From positions 1 to 5,246 of the forward strand of contig PWNY01000113.1 of assembly GCA_003557805.1 (NCBI GenBank): a DNA stretch of 5,246 nt, given 5' to 3'. How positions within the stretch are numbered: the first letter of the stretch is position 1; each line of letters starts with the position of its first letter. Source of the stretch: Bacteroidales bacterium (GTDB lineage: Bacteria; Bacteroidota; Bacteroidia; Bacteroidales; UBA7960). Below the pieces are notes generated by a model. It saw nothing but the letters and a program-made list of their open reading frames with translations, did not search any database and was not told where the DNA came from. Positions 1 through 5,246 of the stretch are shown one piece after another. The position numbers and the translations under genes are program-made.

Positions 1-1
1 A

Positions 2-1168
2 AAACTCAGCCGTTATTACCACTACTACTTCCTTCCCTCAAGCTTTTCAGGTGACCCTCCTGCCCTGCTTAAAAAAGAGCTTACGGGTATACTTCTGAAA
101 ATATCCGGAAGGCTAATCGAATCTCTTGACGGTCGAACTGCAGTGGTTCCACTAAGTGGTGGCTACGACTCGAGGCTGATTGCATCAATGCTGAAGTTTG
201 CCGGTTATGAAAACACAATCTGTTTTACTTATGGTGTACCGGGAAGTGAATCTGAAATCAGTAAAAAGGTCGCAGACCAGCTGGGCTTCAAATGGATTTT
301 TATTGACTACAGGGAGTTCGACAGATCAGCATACCTTGATGACGAAGAGTTCAGGGAGTACGCAAACTATGCGGGCAATGCATCATCCATGCCATACCTG
401 CAGGAGTACTTCGCAGTTAAAAAGTTCAGGGATGAGGGTATAGTTCCTGAAGACAGTGTTTTTCTGCCAGGGCATACAGGGGATTACATTGCAGGCAGCT
501 ATTCGGAAAAGACAATTAAAAAGCAAAGGGGGGAAAAGGACAGGGCCCTGAGGATTACCGACAATTACTTCTGGTTCATCAGGCTTCCTGGATCCCAGAG
601 AAGGCATATTGCAGAAAGGATCAGGAAATGGTTTTACCATTACGAGCACCCTCCCTGCCAGACTGATCCAGTCTATGACGTTTTCACAGAAGACTGGGAC
701 CTTAAGGAGAAGTTCCCTAAGTTTATATTCAACTCGGCAAGGGTTTTTCCATTTTTTGGATATGAGTTCCGTTTACCTTTATGGGACAGGGAGTTCAGGT
801 CTTTCTTCAGGAAACTGCCTTTCCATTACCGAACATTCAAGAACCTGTATGATGAGGTAATAGAGGATGAATTCTTCAAGCCCCTGGGGGTATACTTCGG
901 TGACATTGAGATAAAGGAAAGCCCCGGAGATATCAGGGCCAGGAACCTGGGCAGGTATATAAGGCACTTTCTTCCCAGGCCCATTATAAACCGAAGGATG
1001 CAGAAAAGAGATTATCTTCTCTACTGTGAATTTACACGGGAGATGGAAGACAGGGCGAATAACCCGGTGCTGCCACGACCCGGACTGATCAACAGTTATA
1101 ATGCCAGGATCTGCCGATGGTATGCATCTGAGGTAATAAATATGTGCACTTCAGGTAAGGGCGGGTAA
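2..1168 (+). CDS. Asparagine-synthase-family ATP-dependent amidotransferase/ligase, 5'-truncated by the window edge
   Basis: The reading frame is open from base 2, so the gene begins outside the window; 388 codons plus stop are visible. The protein carries the adenylating PP-loop SGGYDS (encoded at about 155-172), which binds ATP pyrophosphate in AsnB-type enzymes. A following segment ending in SESEISKKVADQLG matches the second strand-helix unit of that fold. A later GHTGDYIAGSY (from 470) sits where AsnB has its GxGxDExxxGY motif; Asp is kept but the usual Glu after it is Tyr. The N-terminal glutaminase (Ntn) domain, if there is one, is out of view. Family members activate a carboxylate as an acyl-AMP and amidate it. 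Divergent versions are common in Bacteroidota surface-polysaccharide loci, where the true acceptor is often not aspartate. The gene is convergent with the thioredoxin gene, 12 nt away. Fold assignment is firm; substrate is unknown. The GTG at 143 is internal and not a start. Confidence 0.87.
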   Translation, partial: KLSRYYHYYFLPSSFSGDPPALLKKELTGILLKISGRLIESLDGRTAVVPLSGGYDSRLIASMLKFAGYENTICFTYGVPGSESEISKKVADQLGFKWIFIDYREFDRSAYLDDEEFREYANYAGNASSMPYLQEYFAVKKFRDEGIVPEDSVFLPGHTGDYIAGSYSEKTIKKQRGEKDRALRITDNYFWFIRLPGSQRRHIAERIRKWFYHYEHPPCQTDPVYDVFTEDWDLKEKFPKFIFNSARVFPFFGYEFRLPLWDREFRSFFRKLPFHYRTFKNLYDEVIEDEFFKPLGVYFGDIEIKESPGDIRARNLGRYIRHFLPRPIINRRMQKRDYLLYCEFTREMEDRANNPVLPRPGLINSYNARICRWYASEVINMCTSGKGG

Positions 1169-1180
1169 CAGCCCCATTCT

Positions 1181-1735
1181 CTATTCCTCGCTTATCTGGC
1201 CTTCATAGTTCTGAATAAAGGCATCAAGATCGTTTGATTCAAGATAGGCCCCGGTATTGAAAAATGCCAAAAGCGCCTCCATCCTGACTGGAGGCCTGAA
1301 CCCTGGTATTGCCGTTATAAGTTGCAGCTCCTCATTAAAAAAGGCAACCGATGGGTAACTCATCCTGCCCTGCAGAAGTGCAATAGCAAAACTGTGGGTC
1401 GAACGCCTTTCGCCAATGTTTTCATTCTCAAAAACATTACCCTGAAACTCTATTGGTTCGTGCTGTTCAGCATTTAACTTAACAGGATAGAAGTTCTCGT
1501 TTAAATATGATGCTATTACAGGGTGAGCATAGGTCTCGCTGGTCATACGCCTGCACCACCCGCACCAGTCAGTGTAAACGTCAACAAACACCATTCGTGG
1601 TTCCTCAAGCACCTTTTCCTGCGCCTCTTCCATGCTTAACCATTTTACACCGTTATCACCTGCATTGACGGTAAAGCTTATAAGTAAAGCCATTGACAAA
1701 ACAAGCACTGCCTTTTTGATGTTTCCAAAATTCAT
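1181..1735 (-). CDS. Secreted thioredoxin-fold protein (DUF255/thioredoxin_7-like), CGWC active site
   Basis: The protein has 184 residues. Residues 1-25 form a signal peptide: Lys7-Lys8, a hydrophobic core from about 9 to 23, and a likely cut after the Ala of VNA. Mature protein follows, so action in the periplasm is inferred. The thioredoxin fold shows as the strand MVFVDVYTD running into W57-C58-G59-W60-C61, then the helix RRMTSETYAHPVIASYL. The cis-proline is Pro128 in SYPSVAFF. An insert of roughly 40 residues between these (about 86-127, including IEFQGNVF) is usual, as I recall, for this Bacteroidota subfamily rather than for classical thioredoxin. Both cysteines are present, so dithiol-disulfide exchange on exported proteins is plausible; the partner is unknown. 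The gene stands alone, convergent with the asparagine-synthase-like gene and divergent from the permease, with its own promoter. ATG at 1735 fits the signal peptide well. A C-terminal tail after the fold is acidic. Confidence 0.88.
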   Translation of the reverse strand: MNFGNIKKAVLVLSMALLISFTVNAGDNGVKWLSMEEAQEKVLEEPRMVFVDVYTDWCGWCRRMTSETYAHPVIASYLNENFYPVKLNAEQHEPIEFQGNVFENENIGERRSTHSFAIALLQGRMSYPSVAFFNEELQLITAIPGFRPPVRMEALLAFFNTGAYLESNDLDAFIQNYEGQISEE

Positions 1736-1753
1736 AGTACTTAATATTTACAG

Positions 1754-1765
1754 TTGTATATACAA
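1754..1765. repeat. Perfect 12-bp palindrome at the thioredoxin start site
   Basis: TTGTATATACAA equals its own reverse complement. It covers the end of the predicted -7 box and the expected transcription start of the thioredoxin gene, a position where a dimeric repressor could bind. The sequence is AT-rich and short, so chance remains a fair explanation. Confidence 0.35.
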
Positions 1766-1793
1766 AATTAGTTCTTCGTACCGCAATTAACAA
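1763..1793 (-). promoter_or_regulatory. Bacteroidota-type promoter of the thioredoxin gene
   Basis: On the minus strand TAATTTTG (1770-1763) is an exact match to the Bacteroidota -7 consensus TAnnTTTG. A TTG (1793-1791) lies exactly 20 bp upstream, at the spacing expected for the -33 element. Transcription would start near 1756, giving a leader of about 20 nt before the ATG at 1735. There is no strong Shine-Dalgarno, as is normal in this phylum. The box partly overlaps the palindrome at 1754-1765. Confidence 0.6.
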
Positions 1794-1816
1794 GCATACT
1801 CTTAATTTAACAAACC

Positions 1817-1820
1817 GGAG
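1817..1820 (+). promoter_or_regulatory. Shine-Dalgarno GGAG that supports the TTG start of the permease
   Basis: GGAG stands 7 nt before the TTG at 1828. It is the only good Shine-Dalgarno next to an acceptable start codon in this frame before the internal ATG at 1957, and so it decides the start chosen here. I see no clear TAnnTTTG promoter for this gene in 1736-1827. Confidence 0.45.
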
Positions 1821-1827
1821 AATCATA

Positions 1828-3108
1828 TTGTTTGCTATTTTTGTTATTTACTTAACAAACCCGGTACCGTTAATCGTGCTTCTAAGAAGGAAAAAGACCC
1901 ATAACATATCACCCGGCAGGATAGCCTGGAACAGGTTCAGGAAGATTCCAACCGCAATGGCTGGTATGTTGTGGATAACACTTATGGTATTGCTGGCATT
2001 TACAGGTTATCTTTACATACCCGATAAAACACAATATGCAAATCACCAGCAGCTGGAAATCTCCACACACAGGCCCGGCACCAGGATAACCACCCTCTAC
2101 ATAAAGGATAATCAAAGGTACCAGGAGCCTTCGCTGCTGGAAAGGATCGCAAGAGGCAGACCGCTAAGGTATACGACCATTCCCATACAGGACCATTATT
2201 TCAGGGATTCACTCCTGCATTTCGAGAGTTATGCGGGTCAGGAAGGCTACCCCGGACTGGAATCTTTCAGGACTCTGCCGGATATTCTCTACCCCATTGA
2301 TACCGAAACAGAAATAACCAGGGCAGGTAAAGACAGCCTTGCATTCAGGGATATATATGGTAATAAGCACATACGTAGTATCAGCTCCATGCAAGAGGAG
2401 GTCAGGGAGAACAATATCAGGGACAAAGTGTACATCCTTGGTACAGATACTTTTGGCAGGGATTTGCTGAGCCAGCTGATAATCGGCGCGCGCGTTTCAC
2501 TTTCGGTAGGTTTTATTGCGGTAATAATTTCACTGTTGATAGGGATAACACTGGGAAGCATTGCAGGGTTTTTCAGGGGATGGGCCGACCAGCTGATCAT
2601 CTGGATAATAAATGTGGTATGGTCAATACCCACTCTTTTACTTGCCATTGCTATAACTTTTGCCCTGGGCAAGGGGTTCTGGCAGGTTTTTGTCGCCGTG
2701 GGCCTAACAATGTGGGTGGAAGTAGCCAGGCTGGTGCGCGGCCAGGTAATCAGCATTCGGGAAAAGGAGTTTGTTGAATCTGCAAAGGCATTGGGGCTGA
2801 ATAGTTTCAGGATCATAAGCAGGCATATAATGCCAGTTATTACCGGCCCACTGATAGTTGTTTCTGCGGCCAATTTCGCTTCTGCAATACTTATAGAAGC
2901 AGGACTCAGCTTCCTTGGTATAGGGGTCCAGCCACCAATGCCATCCTGGGGTACCATGATAAGAGAACATTACGGTTTTATTCTGCTGGACAAAGCCTAT
3001 CTTGCAATTCTGCCAGGCATCTCCATAATGCTGCTTGTACTCTCATTTATGCTAGTGGGTAACGGGCTTCGCGATGCCACCGACAAAACGGGTATAGATT
3101 CAGGATAA
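1828..3108 (+). CDS. DppC/OppC-type ABC transporter permease (dipeptide/oligopeptide/nickel family)
   Basis: The product is an inner-membrane permease subunit of a peptide-type ABC importer, 426 residues. An OppC_N-like segment, RFRKIPTAMAG, leads into TM1 (about 44-63). An extracytoplasmic stretch of about 140 residues follows, longer than the short loop of E. coli DppC but, as I remember, normal for Bacteroidota homologues. Then come LGTDTFGRD (204-212), the hallmark of this family, and the permease domain with five more hydrophobic segments (about 222-248, 255-280, 285-305, 338-362, 390-412). The coupling EAA loop, ESAKALG...RHIMP, lies at 317-336 and would dock on the ATPase. No OppB-like permease, ATPase or binding protein is adjacent, so partners must be encoded elsewhere. 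The TTG start is supported by GGAG but gives an unusual hydrophobic N-terminus (residues 2-19); a later start is possible. The gene ends in tandem stops TAA TAG and converges on pcm. The substrate cannot be told. Confidence 0.9.
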   Translation: MFAIFVIYLTNPVPLIVLLRRKKTHNISPGRIAWNRFRKIPTAMAGMLWITLMVLLAFTGYLYIPDKTQYANHQQLEISTHRPGTRITTLYIKDNQRYQEPSLLERIARGRPLRYTTIPIQDHYFRDSLLHFESYAGQEGYPGLESFRTLPDILYPIDTETEITRAGKDSLAFRDIYGNKHIRSISSMQEEVRENNIRDKVYILGTDTFGRDLLSQLIIGARVSLSVGFIAVIISLLIGITLGSIAGFFRGWADQLIIWIINVVWSIPTLLLAIAITFALGKGFWQVFVAVGLTMWVEVARLVRGQVISIREKEFVESAKALGLNSFRIISRHIMPVITGPLIVVSAANFASAILIEAGLSFLGIGVQPPMPSWGTMIREHYGFILLDKAYLAILPGISIMLLVLSFMLVGNGLRDATDKTGIDSG

Positions 3109-3127
3109 TAGCAACTTTGGATTATAT

Positions 3128-3772
3128 TCAGCGTACCTTGTTGCCCAGAAGCGGTACAAAGCGGAAAAAGCCCATCTTCTCCTCCCTGGTGTTCTCCTCA
3201 TCGATTTTGGTTATCCTCTTCATAACCTGTGTATCGCCTGCACCAACCGGTATAACCAGTAATCCCCCGGGCTTGGTCTGTTGCAGAAGTGCCTCGGGAA
3301 CGTAGGGGGCGGCAGCGGTAACAAGGACCCTGTCAAACGGAGCAAATGCCGGCAGCCCCTTATATCCGTCACCATAAAAGAGTTTTGCCTTATAGTTCAT
3401 CCTCTCAAGCAGCTCCTTGGTTTTCCTGAACAGTGAATGGTGCCGCTCAATACTGAATACCCTGGCGCCCATTTTCTCCAGTATGCATGCCTGGTAACCA
3501 CTACCGGTGCCTATCTCCAGGACCTTCATTCCCTTTTCAACTTTCAGCAGCTCAGTCTGGAATGCAACTGTATAGGGCTGGCTGATTGTCTGACCGGACC
3601 CTATGGGAAAGGGTTTATCCTGGTAGGCAATCTCTACAAAGGAAGAGTCCAGAAAGAAATGCCGGGGGACCTCCTCTATTGCAGACAAGACCCTCTCATC
3701 CCTAATCCCCTTTAAACTTATCTCTTCGACAAGCTTCTTTCTCAGGCCTTTATGCCTGTATGTGTCTTTCAT
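3128..3772 (-). CDS. pcm: Protein-L-isoaspartate (D-aspartate) O-methyltransferase
   Basis: This cytoplasmic repair enzyme transfers a methyl group from S-adenosylmethionine to the carboxyl of isoaspartyl residues in aged proteins, allowing reversion to normal aspartate through a succinimide. The length of 214 residues is typical. The N-terminus DTYRHKGLRKKLV and the VPRHFF segment (35-40) are family features. GSGQTISQP (58-66) is the substrate-binding loop. VLEIGTGSGYQA (84-95) is SAM motif I, followed by the acidic end of strand two in VFSIER and by the later strands RVLVTAAAP and LLVIPVG. The C-terminal FRFVPLLG is also characteristic. All key motifs are intact. The ATG at 3772 is the first start giving the full conserved N-terminus. 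The gene is transcribed away from the oxidoreductase gene, and its 3' end faces the permease gene with 19 nt between. I see no clear intrinsic terminator in that gap. Confidence 0.96.
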   Translation of the reverse strand: MKDTYRHKGLRKKLVEEISLKGIRDERVLSAIEEVPRHFFLDSSFVEIAYQDKPFPIGSGQTISQPYTVAFQTELLKVEKGMKVLEIGTGSGYQACILEKMGARVFSIERHHSLFRKTKELLERMNYKAKLFYGDGYKGLPAFAPFDRVLVTAAAPYVPEALLQQTKPGGLLVIPVGAGDTQVMKRITKIDEENTREEKMGFFRFVPLLGNKVR

Positions 3773-3797
3773 GATCTAAAGGACCGTTTATTGCTTT

Positions 3798-3809
3798 CAA
3801 AAAGTATAC
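3798..3809. repeat. Extra half-site related to the 3842-3860 palindrome
   Basis: CAAAAAGTATAC resembles the right arm CAAAAGTAT of the palindrome 42 bp downstream. Its AAAAGTATA (3800-3808) is the exact inverse of TATACTTTT at 3841-3849. Read on the minus strand it gives TACTTTTTG, one base longer than a perfect -7 box, about 25 nt ahead of the pcm start. It could be part of a pcm promoter or an additional protein-binding site. Confidence 0.3.
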
Positions 3810-3820
3810 GAAAATAATCA

Positions 3821-3850
3821 TTTCAGGGACCATAAAAAACTATACTTTTG
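3821..3850 (+). promoter_or_regulatory. Likely promoter of the Gfo/Idh/MocA oxidoreductase gene
   Basis: TACTTTTG (3843-3850) matches the Bacteroidota -7 consensus TAnnTTTG exactly. TTTC at 3821-3824, 18 bp upstream, is an imperfect -33 element. Transcription would start near 3857, leaving a leader of about 28 nt to the ATG at 3885. AAGGA at 3862-3866 is too far from the ATG (18 nt) to act as a normal Shine-Dalgarno. Confidence 0.5.
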
Positions 3851-3860
3851 TCAAAAGTAT
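3842..3860. repeat. Perfect 19-bp palindrome in the pcm/oxidoreductase divergent spacer
   Basis: ATACTTTTG and CAAAAGTAT are perfect 9-bp inverted arms around a single central T. Because of the symmetry, the -7-like TACTTTTG occurs on both strands (plus 3843-3850, minus 3859-3852), so the element could carry back-to-back promoters, an operator, or both. The minus-strand copy lacks a visible -33 partner. Confidence 0.55.
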
Positions 3861-3884
3861 TAAGGAAAAAAATATTTAATTGAC

Positions 3885-4874
3885 ATGGTAAGGAAAATCG
3901 GTGTGCTTGGAGCTGGTCACCTGGGTAAAATACATATTAAGTGCATTCTTGCATCAGAAGATTTTGACCTTGTAGGGTTTTATGATCCTGATGAGGATAC
4001 TGCCAGTGCCGTTGAAAAATCATTCGGTGTAAGGAGGTTCCATTCAGAGGATTCACTGATAGAGGCTTCTGAGATAGTTGATATAGTAACCCCAACTGTA
4101 TCCCATTTTAATTGCGCATCAAAGGCCCTGAGGCATTCAAGGCACGTTTTCATCGAAAAACCACTCACCACCACACTTGAAGAAGCCAGCAGGCTTATCT
4201 CGCTTGCAGAGGAGGCAAGCGTGAAGGTACAGGTCGGTCATGTCGAACGGTTTAACCCGGCATTCATTGCAGCCAGTAAATACCTGAAAAACCCCCTCTT
4301 CATTGAAGCGCACCGGTTGGGTCAATTTAACCCCAGGGGAACGGATGTACCCGTAATACTTGATCTGATGATACATGATATCGATATCATTTTAAATGTG
4401 GTGAAGTCAGGTGTGAAGAAGATTTCAGCAAGCGGGGTGGCAGTTGTTTCGGAAACCCCCGACATAGCCAATGCAAGGATAGAGTTCAACAACGGATGTG
4501 TCGCAAACCTCACGGCCAGCAGGATATCTATGAAGGTTATGAGAAAGACCCGCTTCTTTCAGCATGAGGGCTATATTGCCGTTGATTTCCTCAAGAAAGA
4601 GACACAGATAATCAGAATGAAGGATGTAGGGGCAAGCCCTGACCCCTTTGCCATGGTAATAGACATGGGACCTGAAAAGAACCAAAAACAGATATGGGTT
4701 GAAAAACCAGAGATAAAACCAATAAATGCAATAAAGACCGAACTTGAAACATTCAGTGACTCCATCAACAACAATACAGAGCCGCTGGTTAATATAATGG
4801 ATGGATATGCTTCACTTGAGGTTGCCTACCGGATAATGGACAAAATAAATGATAATATTCAGATGCTGACTTAA
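3885..4874 (+). CDS. Gfo/Idh/MocA family NAD(P)-dependent oxidoreductase, GnnA-like (possible UDP-GlcNAc 3-dehydrogenase)
   Basis: The product is a cytoplasmic dehydrogenase of 329 residues, full family length. The N-terminal Rossmann domain has G9-A-G11-H-L-G14 for NAD binding, and the strand ending FYDPDE (33-38) contacts the cofactor ribose. The hallmark E91-K92-P93 supplies the catalytic lysine. After it come VGHVERFNPA (117-126), then RGTDVPVILDLMIHDIDI with the D160xxxH164 pair, then DIANARIEF (about 193-201) and NGCVANLTASR (203-213). The last four blocks recall the subgroup found near lpx genes in many Gram-negatives and the GnnA enzymes that oxidise the 3-OH of UDP-GlcNAc on the way to 3-amino sugars of lipid A. 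That function is inferred; no GnnB-type aminotransferase is seen here. The ATG at 3885 follows an in-frame stop at 3861. The next gene, a sugar transferase, lies 195 nt on in the same direction, which fits envelope glycan work. Confidence 0.88.
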   Translation: MVRKIGVLGAGHLGKIHIKCILASEDFDLVGFYDPDEDTASAVEKSFGVRRFHSEDSLIEASEIVDIVTPTVSHFNCASKALRHSRHVFIEKPLTTTLEEASRLISLAEEASVKVQVGHVERFNPAFIAASKYLKNPLFIEAHRLGQFNPRGTDVPVILDLMIHDIDIILNVVKSGVKKISASGVAVVSETPDIANARIEFNNGCVANLTASRISMKVMRKTRFFQHEGYIAVDFLKKETQIIRMKDVGASPDPFAMVIDMGPEKNQKQIWVEKPEIKPINAIKTELETFSDSINNNTEPLVNIMDGYASLEVAYRIMDKINDNIQMLT

Positions 4875-4877
4875 TAG

Positions 4878-4899
4878 GCTTCCGGGTGCCGGGCGCTTT
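4878..4899 (+). terminator. Weak possible terminator hairpin after the oxidoreductase gene
   Basis: CCGG (4882-4885) and CCGG (4889-4892) pair across a GTG loop. A T-G wobble, one mismatch and two more GC pairs extend the stem, and TTT follows. It lies 4 nt after the stop codon and is the only GC-rich patch in an AT-rich spacer. The stem is short and the T run poor, so termination here is only a possibility. Confidence 0.25.
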
Positions 4900-4906
4900 A
4901 TATTTG
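4899..4906 (+). promoter_or_regulatory. -7 box probably serving the sugar transferase gene
   Basis: TATATTTG, followed by CAC, is an exact match to TAnnTTTG. I find no convincing TTTG or TTG at the -33 distance. If it is used, transcription starts near 4913 and the transferase mRNA has an untranslated leader of about 155 nt. Confidence 0.4.
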
Positions 4907-4952
4907 CACAAAAAACATTATGCAAAACAGCTTCATTAGCTTAATTGTGCAA
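4904..4952. repeat. Inverted repeat TTGCACAA / TTGTGCAA overlapping the -7 box
   Basis: TTGCACAA (4904-4911) and its exact reverse complement TTGTGCAA (4945-4952) are 33 nt apart. With one bulged T the match extends to about 11 bp on each side (ATATT-T-GCACAA against TTGTGCAATAT). The left arm overlaps the -7 box and the right arm lies in the expected leader. A further ATTGTGC occurs at 5034-5040. The spacing suits either DNA looping by a bound protein or an RNA stem. Confidence 0.35.
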
Positions 4953-5069
4953 TATGTTATACAAGCCGTCGTTATCACCTTATAATTCCCTTTTTTTGCC
5001 CTGTAATTACCGATCAATAAGTCCGCCGCACTGATTGTGCGGTAATATCCAGCTAACCAAAACTGCTTA

Positions 5070-5246
5070 ATGGATAGACGTTTACATAATATTCAGATCA
5101 TAAAGTTTGTCTTTTTTGATTTCCTTGCTGCAGCCCTTGCCTGGTTTTTATTTATCAATATCCTCAGCGCAAATAACGGGTTCGTCCTGGAAAGGTTCAT
5201 GGATCAGGCGTTTATCGAAGAGAACCTTTTGTTAGGGTTAATTATA
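5070..5246 (+). CDS. Probable polyprenyl-phosphate sugar-1-phosphate transferase (exopolysaccharide initiating enzyme), 3'-truncated
   Basis: Only the first 59 residues are in the window. They start MDRRLHNIQIIKFVFFDFLAAA; a hydrophobic segment spans about 10-31, and a second begins at LLLGLII (53-59). The pattern of a short basic head, IKFVFFDF, then LAAALAWFLF, is how I remember Bacteroidota WcaJ-like sugar transferases beginning; these move a sugar phosphate from a UDP-sugar onto undecaprenyl phosphate to open lipid-linked polysaccharide synthesis. The catalytic domain would be C-terminal and is not visible, so the call rests on the N-terminal membrane region alone. The ATG at 5070 comes after an in-frame TAA at 5043, with no Shine-Dalgarno. 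A different polytopic membrane protein cannot be excluded. The gene probably opens, or stands alone at, an envelope glycan locus continuing to the right. Confidence 0.65.
   Translation, partial: MDRRLHNIQIIKFVFFDFLAAALAWFLFINILSANNGFVLERFMDQAFIEENLLLGLII

Noticed and set aside
143..1168. GTG at 143 as the start of the asparagine-synthase-like gene
   Set aside because: The frame is open upstream to the window edge, and the codons before 143 encode a plausible RYYHYYF...LLKKELTGILLKISGRLIESL lead-in to the PP-loop. Starting at GTG would cut the strand right before SGGYDS.
1159..1174. GGGC...GCCC as a terminator between the first two convergent genes
   Set aside because: The stem is only 4 bp with an 8-nt loop, it begins within the coding region, and no T run follows on either strand.
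2289..2957. A 222-codon open frame on the minus strand inside the permease gene
   Set aside because: It lies wholly antisense to the conserved permease domain, is rich in Ser, Thr, Ile and Pro as antisense frames of membrane proteins are, and shows no recognisable domain.
3134..3157. GTACC...GGTAC inverted repeat near the pcm 3' end
   Set aside because: It is a 5-bp match within coding sequence with a 14-nt gap and no T tract, as expected by chance.
3437..3715. A 92-codon plus-strand frame inside pcm
   Set aside because: It is antisense to strongly conserved pcm motifs and has no domain or ribosome-binding site of its own.
4425..4685. Minus-strand frames of 60-90 codons inside the oxidoreductase gene
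   Set aside because: They are shadows of a clearly coding region with intact family motifs on the plus strand.
1..5246. A new defence, mobile or multi-gene system
   Set aside because: All six genes fall in widespread families on alternating strands. I see no transposase, integrase, nuclease or toxin-antitoxin pair, no CRISPR repeats, no tRNA and no long direct repeats.

Overview
The window looks like ordinary chromosomal sequence from a Bacteroidota member, probably of the order Bacteroidales. The pointers are moderate GC, heavy use of AGG for Arg and ATA for Ile, starts mostly without a strong Shine-Dalgarno, several matches to the Bacteroidota -7 promoter element TAnnTTTG, and protein families written in their typical Bacteroidota form (Pcm, the DppC-like permease, the polyprenyl sugar transferase). 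This assignment is inferred from sequence style and remembered families, not from a database search.

Layout: (1) The 3' part of an asparagine-synthase-family protein runs in from the left edge (+). (2) It converges, with a 12-nt gap, on a secreted thioredoxin-fold protein with a CGWC active site (-). (3) A 92-nt divergent spacer holds a good promoter for the thioredoxin and leads into a DppC/OppC-type ABC permease (+) that probably starts at TTG. (4) The permease converges, with a 19-nt gap, on pcm, protein-L-isoaspartate O-methyltransferase (-). (5) A 112-nt divergent spacer with a perfect 19-bp palindrome separates pcm from a Gfo/Idh/MocA oxidoreductase (+) that resembles the UDP-GlcNAc 3-dehydrogenase (GnnA-like) branch. 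(6) A 195-nt non-coding leader precedes the first 59 codons of a probable polyprenyl-phosphate sugar transferase (+), which runs off the right edge.

The genes do not form one pathway or operon: strands alternate and each gene seems to have its own transcription unit. Two themes can be read. One is the cell envelope and surface polysaccharide: the asparagine-synthase-like protein (often found in such clusters), the nucleotide-sugar-type oxidoreductase and the sugar transferase that would start lipid-linked glycan assembly. The other is transport and protein maintenance: the permease, the periplasmic thioredoxin and Pcm.

I see no mobile element, CRISPR array, tRNA or rRNA, and no convincing new multi-gene system. 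The items most worth a second look are the palindromes that overlap predicted -7 boxes in the three intergenic regions, the uncertain permease N-terminus, the long leader of the sugar transferase, and the substrate of the GnnA-like oxidoreductase.
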